Source: Streptomyces sp. DG1A-41
GTDB lineage: Bacteria > Actinomycetota > Actinomycetes > Streptomycetales > Streptomycetaceae
Assembly (NCBI RefSeq): GCF_037055355.1
Contig: NZ_CP146350.1
Span: 1,387,001-1,451,000 of the forward strand
Reading direction: 5' to 3'
Length of the DNA stretch: 64,000 bases
Of this stretch, positions 8,184 through 16,922 are shown piece by piece. The notes under the pieces were generated by a model. The model did not search any database. It was not told the DNA's origin and saw nothing but the letters and a program-made list of their open reading frames with translations. Each line of letters starts with the position of its first letter. Positions within the stretch are counted from its first letter, which is position 1. The position numbers and the translations under genes are program-made.

Positions 8184-9511
8184 CGGGCGGCCTCCACCAC
8201 GGCGACGGGGGCCGTCCTGACCAGCCGGACCCGCTCGGCCCGGTAGTGGCCGACCTGCCGTACGGACAGCCGCCAGCCGGGCAGTTCCGCCTTGTCGCCG
8301 ACGGCCGGGATACGGCCCAGCAGGTCGGCGATCAGACCCGCGACGGTCTCGTACGGGCCTTCGGGCACGTCGAGGCCTATGCGCTGGAGGATGTCGACCC
8401 GGCAGCTGCCGTCGACGTCCCAGGCGGGCCTGCCTTCCTCCGGCGGGGCGGAGGCCAGCTCGGGCAGGTCGTGTCCGTCGTGCTCGTCGCGGACCTCGCC
8501 GACGATCTCCTCGACGATGTCCTCCAGCGTGACGACACCGGCCGTGCCGCCGTACTCGTCGACGACGACGGCGATCGGCTGCTCGCTGCGCAGGCGGGCG
8601 AGCAGCGGCCGTACGGGCAGGGTCTCGGGGACGAGCAGCGCCGGGCGGGCGATGCGGCCCACGGGGGTGCGCAGCCGGTCCTGCACGGGCACGGCCAGGG
8701 CGTCCTTGAGGTGGACCATGCCGACGACCTCGTCGATCCTCTCCCGGTAGACGGGGAAGCGGGACAGGCCGGTGGCGCGGGTCAGGTTGACCACGTCCTC
8801 GGCGGTGGCCGAGGCCTGGAGGGCGCTGACCTTCACGCGCGGCGTCATCACGTGCTGCGCGGTCAGCTCGCCCAGCGACAGGGTCCTCACGAAGAGGTCG
8901 GCCGTGTCCTGTTCCAGGGCACCGGCCCGGGCCGAGTGGCGGGCGAGGGAAACGAGTTCGCCGGGGGTCCGGGCCGAGGCCAGTTCCTCGGCGGGCTCGA
9001 AGCCCAGGGCGCGCACGAGCCGGTTCGCGACGGCGTTGAGGCCGGCGATGACCGGCCGGAACAGGCGTGCGAAGACGTGCTGCGGGCCCGCGACGAAGCG
9101 CGCGACCTGGAGCGGCCTGGACACCGCCCAGTTCTTGGGCAGGAGCTCGCCGATCACCATCTGCACGGCGGAGGCCAGCAGCATGCCGACGACGACCGTG
9201 ACACCGGAGACGGCCCCCTCGGGGACGCCGATCGAGGTGAACGGGCCGTGCAGCAGTTCGGCCAGCGCCGGTTCGGCGAGCATGCCGACGACGAGGGAGG
9301 TGATGGTGATGCCCAGCTGGGTGCCGGAGAGCTGGAAGGACAGTTCCTTGAGCGACTCGACGACGCGGAGGGCGCGCCGGTCGCCCTCGGCGGCGGCCTT
9401 CTCGGCCTCCGGCCGCTCGACCGTCACGAGTCCGAACTCGGCCGCAACGAAGAATCCGTTGGCGAGAATCAGCAGGAACGCGGCTGCCAGAAGCAGCAGG
9501 GGGATGGTCAT
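8180..9511 (-). CDS. CNNM/CorC-HlyC family membrane protein (first gene of pair)
   Basis: 443-residue hemolysin-C/CorC-like protein: DUF21 transmembrane domain (LLLLAAAFLLILANGFFVAA and MVIGELLPKNWAV), two CBS domains (TGLSRFPVYRERIDEVVGMV and IAVVVDEYGGTAGVVTLEDI), then a full CorC_HlyC C-terminal domain (SCRVDILQRIGL to LSVRQVGHYR). It overlaps the next gene by 4 bp, so the pair forms an operon and may form a hetero-oligomer. The 236 bp upstream contain the likely promoter and the end of the PH-domain gene. The exact transported ion is not shown by the sequence. Confidence 0.92.
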   Translation of the reverse strand: MTIPLLLLAAAFLLILANGFFVAAEFGLVTVERPEAEKAAAEGDRRALRVVESLKELSFQLSGTQLGITITSLVVGMLAEPALAELLHGPFTSIGVPEGAVSGVTVVVGMLLASAVQMVIGELLPKNWAVSRPLQVARFVAGPQHVFARLFRPVIAGLNAVANRLVRALGFEPAEELASARTPGELVSLARHSARAGALEQDTADLFVRTLSLGELTAQHVMTPRVKVSALQASATAEDVVNLTRATGLSRFPVYRERIDEVVGMVHLKDALAVPVQDRLRTPVGRIARPALLVPETLPVRPLLARLRSEQPIAVVVDEYGGTAGVVTLEDIVEEIVGEVRDEHDGHDLPELASAPPEEGRPAWDVDGSCRVDILQRIGLDVPEGPYETVAGLIADLLGRIPAVGDKAELPGWRLSVRQVGHYRAERVRLVRTAPVAVVEAAR

Positions 9512-9660
9512 GATGCCGCCGCCTCCGCACGGTCGCGGACACGGTCCGCGCTATGTCGGCAGGGGGCGGCGCAGGTACTACAGGACGATCCGTCCATCGC
9601 CGGAGGGGGTCACTCCTCGGATAGCAGGAGCCTCTGGGCACCGGGCGGGGCAACAGAGGC

Positions 9661-9683
9661 GGAGGCGCATCCGTCGCGCCTCC
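9661..9683 (-). terminator. hairpin downstream of the his-linked PH-domain gene
   Basis: GGAGGCGC-ATCCGTC-GCGCCTCC, a perfect 8-bp stem 65 bp past the stop of the PH-domain gene at 9748. It could end the minus-strand his transcript. There is no T-tract. Confidence 0.4.
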
Positions 9684-9747
9684 TCCAACAGATTAATCAA
9701 GTCACGGCCCGGTGCGGCAGTGGCGACCGCCCTGTGGATCCGCCGAG

Positions 9748-10203
9748 TCAGCCCCGAGGCCGCTCGGGGTGCGCGGCGGAGCGCGCCTCCGCGAGCGCCC
9801 GCAGGGCCCGGGCGTCAGTGATCGCGCGCTGTCGGTTGATGCCCGGCTGGATGCCGAGCGCGGGCAGGCTGGTGCCGTCGCTGAGGTTGAGGAACACCCA
9901 GGGGTCGCCGGGCCGGAGGGTCACCTGAAGGATTTCGGCCCATTCCAGCCGTCGCTTGTTGGTGAGATTGACCACGGTGACGCCGTCCTCGTCGGCGACG
10001 ATCTTGGGCCGCGCCAGCAGGAGCAGTACCGCGTCCAGCAGGAGCGCCGTGACGATGAAGCTGAGGCGCTCGGCGGGGCTGAGCTGCTTCAGCAGCATCG
10101 CGACGGCCGTGATCACCCCGAGGATCGCGACGGCGGCTGTGAGCAGCACCGCGCGGGTGCTGCCCGGCCTGAACGTGACGGGCAGGGTGGGCAGATCGGA
10201 CAT
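9748..10203 (-). CDS. PH-domain-like small membrane protein
   Basis: 151 residues with two adjacent hydrophobic segments (AVLLTAAVAILGVITAVAML and SFIVTALLLDAVLLLLA). A beta-rich cytoplasmic part follows (KIVADEDGVTVVNLTNKRRL, then VTLRPGDPWVFLNLSDGTSL) that matches the bacterial PH-domain (YdbS/DUF2581-like) pattern. ATG 10203 follows GAGGGGCGCGCAC. An upstream GTG at 10218 would overlap the hisG stop. It is the last gene of the hisE-hisG run and is commonly found there in streptomycetes. Function unknown. Confidence 0.82.
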   Translation of the reverse strand: MSDLPTLPVTFRPGSTRAVLLTAAVAILGVITAVAMLLKQLSPAERLSFIVTALLLDAVLLLLARPKIVADEDGVTVVNLTNKRRLEWAEILQVTLRPGDPWVFLNLSDGTSLPALGIQPGINRQRAITDARALRALAEARSAAHPERPRG

Positions 10204-10214
10204 GTGCGCGCCCC

Positions 10215-11064
10215 TCACAGACGGCAGGCGTGGATGGCCGTGGTCAGGATGGCCCGGGCGCCGATGTCGTAGAGGTCGTCCATGATCCGCTGCGCCTCCT
10301 TGGCCGGGACCATCGCGCGGACGGCGACCCAGCCCTCGTTGTGCAGCGGGGACACGGTCGGCGACTCCAGCCCTGGCGTGAGGGCGACGGCCTTCTCCAG
10401 CTGCTCGACGCGGCAGTCGTAGTCCATCATCACGTACGTCCGGGCGACCAGGACGCCCTGGAGGCGGCGCAGGAACTGCTGCACCTTGGGGTCGTCTCCG
10501 TCCGTGCCGGTGCGGCGGATCACGACGGCCTCGGACTTCATGATCGGCTCGCCGACGACCTCCAGGCCCGCGTTGCGCAGCGAGGTGCCGGTCTCGACGA
10601 CGTCCGCGATGACCTGGGCGACGCCGAGCTGGATGGCCGTCTCGACGGCGCCGTCGAGGTGGACGACGGAGGCGTCGATGCCGTGGTCGGCGAGGTGCGC
10701 CGCGACGATGCCCTCGTAGGAGGTGGCGACGGTCTTGCCCGCGAGGTCGGCCACACCGCTGATGGTGCCGGGCTTGCAGGCGTAGCGGAACGTGGAGCGG
10801 GCGAAGCCGAGGGCGAGGATCTCCTCGGCTTCGGCGCCGGAGTCGATCAGCAGGTCCCGGCCGGTGAGGCCGATGTCCAGCTGGCCGGAGGCGACGTAGA
10901 TGGCGATGTCGCGGGGGCGGAGGTAGAAGAACTCGACCTCGTTCTCCGGGTCGACGATCCGCAGTTCCTTGGACTCCCGTCGCTGCTGGTCAGCCGGCCT
11001 CATGCAGCATCTCCGCCGCAGGGCCTGACAGGGAACCCTTGTTGGGGACGGCGATGCGCAGCAT
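10215..11064 (-). CDS. hisG: ATP phosphoribosyltransferase HisG, frame broken by one extra base
   Basis: First enzyme of histidine synthesis: joins ATP and PRPP to give phosphoribosyl-ATP. The minus strand from ATG 11064 reads MLRIAVPNKGSLSGPAAEML, then HEAG and TGA at 10990-10992. One base later the frame resumes as QQRRESKELRIVDPENEVEF and runs intact to 10215. Removing the C at about 10991 restores GGC TAC CAG and a 282-residue HisG, the usual length in this genus. The PRPP-binding stretch (IADVVETGTSLRNAG) and the C-terminal regulatory domain are complete. HisG is needed for prototrophy, so a sequence error is likelier than a real lesion. It is followed closely by the PH-domain gene and preceded by hisE. 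Confidence 0.93.
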
Positions 11065-11110
11065 GAGGTCGGCTTCCTTTGCGTGAAGGGGGTCTGTGCG
11101 GAGCTCAGGT

Positions 11111-11383
11111 TTACAGGTGGGCGTAGACGTCGTCGAGGGAGATGCCGCGGGCGACCATCATCACCTGGATGTGGTACAGCAGCTGCGAGATCTCCTCGGC
11201 GGCCGCCTCCTTGCCCTCGTACTCGGCGGCCATCCATACCTCGGCGGCCTCTTCGACGACCTTCTTGCCGATGGCGTGGACGCCCTTCTCGACCAGTTCT
11301 GCGGTGCGGGAAGTGGCGGGGTCGCCCTGGGCGGCCTTGTGCTGGAGCTCGGTGAAGAGCTCCTCGAACGTCTTCTTGGACAT
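11111..11383 (-). CDS. hisE: phosphoribosyl-ATP pyrophosphatase
   Basis: Second step of histidine synthesis: hydrolyses phosphoribosyl-ATP to phosphoribosyl-AMP and pyrophosphate. 90 residues starting [14 protein letters not shown] at ATG 11383, with the MazG-like all-helical core [17 protein letters not shown] carrying the metal-binding acidic residues. Length and sequence match stand-alone HisE. Only 46 bp separate it from hisG downstream, which supports a hisE-hisG operon. Confidence 0.95.
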   Translation of the reverse strand: MSKKTFEELFTELQHKAAQGDPATSRTAELVEKGVHAIGKKVVEEAAEVWMAAEYEGKEAAAEEISQLLYHIQVMMVARGISLDDVYAHL

Positions 11384-11417
11384 GGTGACGCTCAGCCTAT
11401 GCCACATGTGGCTTTCG

Positions 11418-11903
11418 TCAGCGCCAGGGTTCGGATACTGAGCGGAGCGTGGCCGCGGTCGCCACCGCCGCCGTCACCGCCTCGTGCCCCTTGTCCTCGT
11501 TCGAGCCCTCCAGGCCTGCACGGTCCAGGGCCTGCTCCTCCGTGTCGCAGGTCAGCACGCCGAAGCCGACGGGGACGCCGGTGTCGACGGAGACCTGGGT
11601 GAGGCCCTGGGTCACGCCCTGGCACACGTAGTCGAAGTGGGGGGTCCCGCCGCGAATGACGACGCCGAGGGCGACGATCGCGTCGTAGCCTCGGCCCGCG
11701 AGGACCTTGGCGACCACGGGGAGCTCCCAGCTGCCCGGGACCCTGAGGAGGGTCGGCTCGTCGATGCCGAGGTCGTGCAGGGCGCGCAGGGCGCCGTCGA
11801 CCAGACCGTCCATCACCTTTTCGTGCCACTGTGCCGCGATGACGGCGACCCTGAGGTCACCCACATTGCGTACGGACAGCTCCGGTGCACCCTTGCCGCT
11901 CAC
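11418..11903 (-). CDS. ribH: 6,7-dimethyl-8-ribityllumazine synthase
   Basis: Condenses 3,4-dihydroxybutanone phosphate with the ribitylaminouracil to form lumazine, the penultimate riboflavin step. 161 residues starting at GTG 11903. Family signatures seen are [14 protein letters not shown] substrate strand ([17 protein letters not shown]), [15 protein letters not shown] with the catalytic His, and [18 protein letters not shown]. It is the last gene of the rib operon, 34 bp after ribBA, and its 3' end lies 34 bp from hisE on the same strand. Expression is expected to follow the FMN riboswitch upstream of ribE. Confidence 0.96.
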   Translation of the reverse strand: MSGKGAPELSVRNVGDLRVAVIAAQWHEKVMDGLVDGALRALHDLGIDEPTLLRVPGSWELPVVAKVLAGRGYDAIVALGVVIRGGTPHFDYVCQGVTQGLTQVSVDTGVPVGFGVLTCDTEEQALDRAGLEGSNEDKGHEAVTAAVATAATLRSVSEPWR

Positions 11904-11937
11904 GTCTCTCCTCAGAGCCTTTTCTCGCTGTGCTGTC

Positions 11938-13227
11938 TTACTGGTTGCCGCAGGCCGGCACGGTGGTCGTGTCCAGCCAGGGCAGGTCGTGGCCCATCCG
12001 GTCCCGCTTGGTGCGCAGGTAGCGGAGGTTGTGCTCGCCGGCGCTCACGGGCATCGGCACACGCGCCTTCACCGCGATGCCGTGGCGGACGAGCGCGTCG
12101 GTCTTGTCGGGGTTGTTGGTCAGCAGGCGGACGCCGCGCACGCCGAGGTCGGCGAGGATCTGCGCTCCGGCGCCGTAGTCGCGAGCGTCGGCGGGCAGGC
12201 CGAGTTCGAGGTTGGCGTCGAGGGTGTCGTGGCCCTGCTCCTGGAGTTCGTAGGCCCGCAGCTTGGACAGCAGGCCGATGCCGCGGCCCTCGTGTCCGCG
12301 CAGGTAGACCACCACTCCCCTGCCCTCGGCCTGGATGCGGGCCAGGGAGGCGTCGAGCTGGGGGCCGCAGTCGCAGCGGGCGGAGCCGAAGACGTCGCCG
12401 GTGAGGCATTCGGAGTGGACGCGGACCAGGACGTCGTCGCCGTCGCCGATGTCGCCGTGCACGAGGGCGACGTGCTCGACGCCGTCGACGGTGGAGCGGT
12501 AGCCGTAGGCGGTGAAGGTGCCGTGGGCGGTGGGCAGTTGGGTCCTGGCCTCGCGGCGGACGGTGGGCTCGCTGCTGCGGCGGTAGGCGATCAGGTCCTC
12601 GATGGAAATGATCGTCAGGCCGTGCTTGCGGGCGAAGGGGATCAGCTCGGGCAGGCGCAGCATGGTGCCGTCCTCACCGGCGATCTCGACGATCGCGCCG
12701 GCCGGGCGCAGGCCCGCGAGGCGGGCGAGGTCGACGGCGGCCTCGGTGTGGCCGTCGCGGGTCAGAACCCCGCCGGGCCGGGCGCGCAGCGGGAAGATGT
12801 GGCCGGGGCGGACGAAGTCGTCGGGCCGGGCGGTGCCGTCGGCGAGCAGCCGGAGGGTGGTGGCGCGGTCGGAGGCCGAGATGCCGGTGCCCACGCCGTG
12901 CGCGGCGGAGGCGTCGACGGAGACCGTGAACGCGGTCTTCATCGACTCGGTGTTGTCCTCGACCATCTGCGGCAGCCGCAGCCGGTCGAGTTCGTCGCCC
13001 TCCATGGGGGCGCAGATCAGGCCGCGGCACTCGCTCATCATGAAGGCGACGATCTCGGGGGTCGCCTTCTCGGCGGCGATGACGAGGTCGCCCTCGTTCT
13101 CCCGGTCCTCGTCGTCGACGACCACGACCGGGCGGCCGGCCGCGATGTCGGCGATGGCCTGCTCGACCGGGTCGAGCGCGAAGTCCTCGAGACCGTCCGT
13201 GCCGTACAGGATCGGTGCCGTGCTCAT
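11938..13227 (-). CDS. ribBA: bifunctional 3,4-dihydroxy-2-butanone-4-phosphate synthase / GTP cyclohydrolase II
   Basis: 429-residue fusion giving both riboflavin precursors. The N-terminal RibB half (about 20-215) has [20 protein letters not shown] and the acidic metal site, then [15 protein letters not shown]. The C-terminal RibA half (about 225-425) has [20 protein letters not shown] with the zinc Cys residues and [15 protein letters not shown] 13227 follows a clear GGAAGGAG site and overlaps the stop of the transporter gene upstream by 4 bp. It forms one operon ribE-ribM-ribBA-ribH under the riboswitch at 14621-14747. Confidence 0.97.
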   Translation of the reverse strand: MSTAPILYGTDGLEDFALDPVEQAIADIAAGRPVVVVDDEDRENEGDLVIAAEKATPEIVAFMMSECRGLICAPMEGDELDRLRLPQMVEDNTESMKTAFTVSVDASAAHGVGTGISASDRATTLRLLADGTARPDDFVRPGHIFPLRARPGGVLTRDGHTEAAVDLARLAGLRPAGAIVEIAGEDGTMLRLPELIPFARKHGLTIISIEDLIAYRRSSEPTVRREARTQLPTAHGTFTAYGYRSTVDGVEHVALVHGDIGDGDDVLVRVHSECLTGDVFGSARCDCGPQLDASLARIQAEGRGVVVYLRGHEGRGIGLLSKLRAYELQEQGHDTLDANLELGLPADARDYGAGAQILADLGVRGVRLLTNNPDKTDALVRHGIAVKARVPMPVSAGEHNLRYLRTKRDRMGHDLPWLDTTTVPACGNQ

Positions 13228-13868
13228 GCCGGCGCTCCTTCCAGGACGGGCTGCCCTGCCGCGCGGGAGCGCAGCCACCAGTCGCGCAGGCCCCACAGGA
13301 CGAGCGCGCCGTAGATGATGTAGACGAAGCCGGAGAAGGCGAAGCCGTTGGCGAAGTTGAGGGGCACGCCGACGAGGTCGACGAGCAGCCAGGCGAACCA
13401 GAACTCGACCATGCCGCGGGCCTGGGCGTACATGGCGACGATCGTGCCGACGAAGATGTAGGCGTCCGGCCAGGGGTCCCAGGACAGGGTCGGGAAGGCC
13501 GTGAACAGGCCGCCGACCGCGAGGGTGCCGAGGGCGGCGGCACCGGCCAGCACCCCGCGCTCGCGCCAGGTTGCGAAGCGTACGGCGATGGAGCCGTCCT
13601 GGGCCTGCTGCCGGCCGCGGTTCCACTGCCAGAAGCCGTACATGGCGACGAGCATCACGACGATCTGCTTGCCTGCGCTGCCGGCGAGGTGGGCCGTGGC
13701 GAAGGCCGCGAAGAGGATCAGGCCGGAGACGAACTGGGCGGGCCAGGTCCATATGGAGCGGCGCCAACCGAAGGCCAGGCCGATCAGACCGATCACGTTG
13801 CCGATCATGTCCGACCACTTGATGTGCTGGCCGAAGAGCGTGAACGCCTCGGAGTTGAGCCAGTTCAC
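13224..13868 (-). CDS. ribM: PnuC/RibM-type vitamin transporter
   Basis: 214-residue membrane protein with about seven hydrophobic helices ([49 protein letters not shown] and others). WQWNRG and the W/N-rich helices are PnuC-family hallmarks. GTG 13868 overlaps the riboflavin synthase stop (GTGA). Its place inside a riboswitch-controlled riboflavin operon argues for riboflavin uptake or exchange, as shown for RibM of other actinobacteria, rather than nicotinamide riboside transport. The substrate is inferred from context. Confidence 0.85.
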   Translation of the reverse strand: MNWLNSEAFTLFGQHIKWSDMIGNVIGLIGLAFGWRRSIWTWPAQFVSGLILFAAFATAHLAGSAGKQIVVMLVAMYGFWQWNRGRQQAQDGSIAVRFATWRERGVLAGAAALGTLAVGGLFTAFPTLSWDPWPDAYIFVGTIVAMYAQARGMVEFWFAWLLVDLVGVPLNFANGFAFSGFVYIIYGALVLWGLRDWWLRSRAAGQPVLEGAPA

Positions 13869-14473
13869 CGGGCCGCCCCCTGCACACGGTCGCCCAGCAT
13901 CCGCTCGACGTACTTGGCGATGACGTCCACCTCGAGGTTGACCGGGTCGCCGGGCTGCTTCCGGCCGAGCGTGGTCAGGTCGAGGGTGGTGGGGATGAGG
14001 CTCACGGTGAAGTAGTCGGGGCCGGCGTCGACGACGGTGAGGCTGATGCCGTCGACGGTGATGGAGCCCTTCTCGACGACGTACCGGGTGAGGTCCGCGG
14101 GGAGGGAGATCTTCACGATCTCCCAGTGGTCGGACGGCTTGCGTTCCAGGATCTCGCCGGTGCCGTCCACATGGCCCTGCACGATGTGCCCGCCGAGGCG
14201 TTCGCCGACGGCCATGGGGCGTTCGAGATTGACGCGGGAGCCGGCCTTGAGCGCACCGAGGCTGGAGCGGTCGAGGGTCTCGGCCATCACGTCGGCGGTG
14301 AACTCGTCACCCTCGTGGTCGACGACCGTGAGGCAGACGCCGTTGACGGCGATGGAATCGCCGTGTTTCGCGCCCTGGGTGACGACGGGGCCTCGCAAGC
14401 GGAAGCGACAGGCGTCGTCGAGGGTCTCGACGGCGGTGACCTCGCCCAGCTCTTCGACGATTCCGGTGAACAC
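13865..14473 (-). CDS. ribE: riboflavin synthase alpha subunit
   Basis: Dismutates two lumazines to riboflavin plus the pyrimidinedione. 202 residues made of two homologous barrels, each opening with the family pattern: [12 protein letters not shown] at the N terminus and [15 protein letters not shown] in the second half. [14 protein letters not shown] and [13 protein letters not shown] are the paired repeats. GTG 14473 sits 9 bp after AGGAGG, a strong site. First gene of the rib operon. The 147-nt stretch between the start and the FMN aptamer probably holds the expression platform. Confidence 0.96.
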   Translation of the reverse strand: MFTGIVEELGEVTAVETLDDACRFRLRGPVVTQGAKHGDSIAVNGVCLTVVDHEGDEFTADVMAETLDRSSLGALKAGSRVNLERPMAVGERLGGHIVQGHVDGTGEILERKPSDHWEIVKISLPADLTRYVVEKGSITVDGISLTVVDAGPDYFTVSLIPTTLDLTTLGRKQPGDPVNLEVDVIAKYVERMLGDRVQGAAR

Positions 14474-14620
14474 TTCCCGGGTCCTCCTGCCTCTTCGGGC
14501 ACGGACTCCGGGGCTGTCGATGACGACAGAAGATACGAGCGGGGACACCGGGAACGACGCCGGACGGAGTCCGCCCGGAGGACGGACTTCTTCGGCGGCG
14601 CGCACGTATGCCCGCTCGCC

Positions 14621-14747
14621 GCGCACTGCCTCCCATCCGGACTTTAACCGTCGGTCCAGGAATTTCACCTGGTCAACCGGCCGCTGGAGGCGACCGGGTC
14701 GCGGACTGTAACCGCCGGTTCGGACTTTCACCGACCCCGGAGTGCGC
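14621..14747 (-). ncRNA. FMN riboswitch (RFN element)
   Basis: Read on the minus strand, the leader shows the conserved RFN blocks in order: GGTCGGTGAAAGTCC, CGGCGGTTACAGTCC, GGTGAAATTCC, CGACGGTTAAAGTCC and GGATGGGAGGCAG. The closing P1 stem is GCGCACT (14741-14747) with AGTGCGC (14621-14627). FMN binding would lower expression of the ribE-ribM-ribBA-ribH operon. The segment between 14474 and 14620 has GC-rich dyads (for example GTCCGTCC/GGGCGGAC) that could act as the switch. Confidence 0.95.
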
Positions 14748-14912
14748 TGCTACTGATACAGGGCTAGTGTGCCACGCCTGATCGACGTCCAGACGGGCGA
14801 ACGGTGTGGGGTGCCTCACAGAACGTGCCTCCGCCCTTCCCGAGCGCGACGGGGCGATCCAACTCCCATGCGAGCGTCCACTCTTGACGGACTTCGGATT
14901 GGTACACACCTA

Positions 14913-14935
14913 TTGACGCTGTGGTCTAGTCCTTT
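14913..14935 (+). promoter_or_regulatory. orphan promoter with DasR-like (dre) half-conserved operator
   Basis: TTGACG at 14913-14918 is followed by TGTGGTCTAGTCCTTT (14920-14935), which agrees at 11 of 16 positions with the DasR consensus ACTGGTCTAGACCAGT. Such promoters sit in front of chitin-utilisation genes in Streptomyces. Here no chitinase or other complete gene follows, only a decayed oxidoreductase fragment. Confidence 0.45.
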
Positions 14936-15046
14936 CTAGGGTCATGCTCATCTGCGCAGACCGGCCCGGCGGCGGTGACGACGGCCCTTGCCCGCCGCCG
15001 GGCCTTCCCACGCCGTACGGACGGCGTTCTGGCAGGGGGAGGCGTA

Positions 15047-15359
15047 TGGCCGCCACGCTCGCCGACGAGTTCGCGAGCTGGCCGGGCTGGCGGCGGGGGC
15101 ACCGGAGGGGCGGGTCGAGGACATGGGCGGGCCGGAGGTGCGGACGCTCGAGCCCCTCGCCCGGGCGTATCTGAAGGCGACCGGCCGGCACCGGGCGGTC
15201 GTGAACATGCCGCTGTGGGGCGCGGCGTACCGGGGCTTCCGCAACGGTGGTCATCTGACGCCGCAGCGGGCGACCGGCACGGGCACGTTCGAGGAGTACC
15301 TGGCTCGGCGCTACGGGAGCGAGCAGGCGCGGGCGGGAAGCGGGCGGTCCAGGGCGTGA
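15047..15359 (+). pseudogene. remnant of an NmrA/SDR-type NAD(P)-binding oxidoreductase
   Basis: The last ~85 residues of this family are readable: RELAGLAAGAPEGRVEDMGG, PEVRTLEPLARAYLKATG, then NGGHLTPQRATGTGTFEEYL ending in a stop at 15357-15359. The part just before it (ATLADEF) lies in a different frame, so a frameshift falls near 15075. The N-terminal Rossmann half, with the glycine-rich NADP loop, is absent. Together with the orphan chitinase-type promoter just upstream this looks like the scar of a deletion that removed the intervening DNA. Confidence 0.65.
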
Positions 15360-15372
15360 GGCCCCGGGACGG

Positions 15373-16746
15373 CTACCACCCCTCAACCAGCCGCTCCCCG
15401 GGGGTGAAGAGTTCCTCCTGTGCGCGGTCGCGGGCCGTGAGGAGGGCGCCGCGCAGGACCGCGCCGCCGCCGAGTGTGGTCGTCCGTACCTCCGTGGGCA
15501 GGGGGGTCATCCGGGCGATGCGGTCCTGCACGCGGGCGGCGAGTTCGTCGCCGCCCGCTCGGCCGACCTCGCCCCCGAGCACCACGCAGCCGGGGTCCAG
15601 GATCGCGACGACCGCGGCGACGCCGACGGCGATACGGTCGGCGAGGGCGTCGAGGAAACGGGCGGCGGGGACGGCTCTCGGGGACGCGGACTCCCCGCCC
15701 CCGCTCGCGGAGCGGGACTGCTCGGCACCGCTCGCGGACCGGGACTCCCCGCCCCCGCTCGCGGACTGAGACGCTTCGACCCCACTCGCGGTCCGGGGCG
15801 GAGCACCAGCCTCCGCCTCCCTCCCCCGCACGTGGCGCACCGCCGACCGCACCACACCGGCCGCCGCCCGTACGACTCCCACCGCCGACGGCTCCTGCCA
15901 CGGCTCCGCCGGAACCCCGCACCGCGCCGCGAGGTCCACGATCGCGCCCGCCGCGGCCAGGGAATGGAAGCCGCCCTCGCAGTCCGTCGAGGACGGCAGC
16001 GCGGTCGCGCCCGGGATTGGAAGGAAGCCGATCTCGCCGGTGCCGCCGGAGGCACCGCGCCGCAGTGCGCCGTCGAGGACCACCGCCGCGCCCGTTCCGT
16101 GGCCCAGCCACAGCAGGACGAAGGTGTCACGGTCCCGGGCCGCCCCGTCACGCTGCTCGGCCAGCGCCGCGAGGTTGGTCTCGTTCTCCACGCTGACCCG
16201 GGCCTCGGGCAGCCGCTCCTGGAGGGCGGCGACGAGCCGGCGGTGCCACTCCGGCAGCCCGGACGAGTCGCGGAGTTCGCCGCTGGCCGGGTCGATCAGG
16301 CCGGGCGCGCCGATCCCGACGGTGTGCAGCCGGTCGGCGCCGGCCTCCTTCACCACGCGCTCGACCAGCGTGACCGCCTGCTCCACGGCGGGGCCGGTCC
16401 CCATGTCACCGCCGATCGGCACGGACGCCTCGGCCAGCACCTGCCCGACCAGGTCCGCGACGGCCACGGCGACACCCTCGGTGCGTACGTCCAGCGCGGC
16501 GAGGTGCGCCCGGTCGGCGACGATGCCGTACACCTTGGCGTTGGGGCCGCGCCGCTGCTCCCCCGCCTCGCCGACCACCGCGATCAGCCCGGCGGCCGTG
16601 AGGCGTTCGACGAGGTCGGCGACGGTCGGCCGGGACAGACCGGTCAGCTGCTTCAACTGCCCTGCCGTCAGCGGGCCCTCCTGCTGGAGCAGACGCAGGG
16701 CGAGCCGGTCGTTGATGGCCCGGGCGGTGCTCGGGGATGCGGGCAT
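15373..16746 (-). CDS. ROK family transcriptional regulator with a repeat insert
   Basis: 457-residue sugar-responsive type regulator. The N-terminal MarR-like winged helix is LTAGQLKQLTGLSRPTVADL (about residues 25-45). The ROK sugar-kinase fold follows, with VSVENETNLAALAEQ, the glycine-rich LWLGHGTGAAVVLDG and a partial zinc motif (GGFHSLAA, then CGVPAEP). The normal C-terminal end is ILDPGCVVLGGEVGRAGG. Between about residues 318 and 353 a low-complexity insert of four 9-residue units is present, unusual for the family. It faces the MFS gene at 16923 and an 8-bp inverted repeat lies between them, so it most likely controls that gene and itself. The ligand is unknown. Confidence 0.88.
   Translation of the reverse strand: MPASPSTARAINDRLALRLLQQEGPLTAGQLKQLTGLSRPTVADLVERLTAAGLIAVVGEAGEQRRGPNAKVYGIVADRAHLAALDVRTEGVAVAVADLVGQVLAEASVPIGGDMGTGPAVEQAVTLVERVVKEAGADRLHTVGIGAPGLIDPASGELRDSSGLPEWHRRLVAALQERLPEARVSVENETNLAALAEQRDGAARDRDTFVLLWLGHGTGAAVVLDGALRRGASGGTGEIGFLPIPGATALPSSTDCEGGFHSLAAAGAIVDLAARCGVPAEPWQEPSAVGVVRAAAGVVRSAVRHVRGREAEAGAPPRTASGVEASQSASGGGESRSASGAEQSRSASGGGESASPRAVPAARFLDALADRIAVGVAAVVAILDPGCVVLGGEVGRAGGDELAARVQDRIARMTPLPTEVRTTTLGGGAVLRGALLTARDRAQEELFTPGERLVEGW
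15688..15792 (-). repeat. 27-bp in-frame tandem repeat inside the ROK gene
   Basis: Four consecutive 9-codon units read TASGVEAS-Q, SASGGGES-R, SASGAEQS-R and SASGGGES-A. Units two and four are nearly identical at DNA level (GGACTCCCCGCCCCCGCTCG shared), which points to recent slippage or unequal recombination. The repeat sits in a surface loop between ROK secondary structures. Confidence 0.8.
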
Positions 16747-16813
16747 GCCGGGATCCTTCCAGATGTGCGGGGCGCCACGGCCGTGTGCTCCGGTCAGCCG
16801 GTCATCCCCTTAT

Positions 16814-16836
16814 CTATCAGGCAGGGTTCCTGATAG
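16814..16836. promoter_or_regulatory. operator-like inverted repeat between ROK regulator and MFS gene
   Basis: CTATCAGG-CAGGGTT-CCTGATAG: perfect 8-bp arms with a 7-bp spacer, in the 176-bp divergent promoter region. It is the only strong dyad there. Binding by the ROK protein is inferred from position. Confidence 0.6.
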
Positions 16837-16922
16837 TTTACGCGCGCCGACGCGCGCCGACGCGCCACTGACATGGAGACGCGACGCGAGCGGGACAGAC
16901 CAGGAGAGGACGGGGCCGGAGA

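Noticed and set aside
7107..9653. Single 848-residue membrane protein
   Set aside because: The upstream part is the antisense-frame shadow of the neighbouring gene. The two proteins overlap by 4 bp and each has its own TM and CBS domains.
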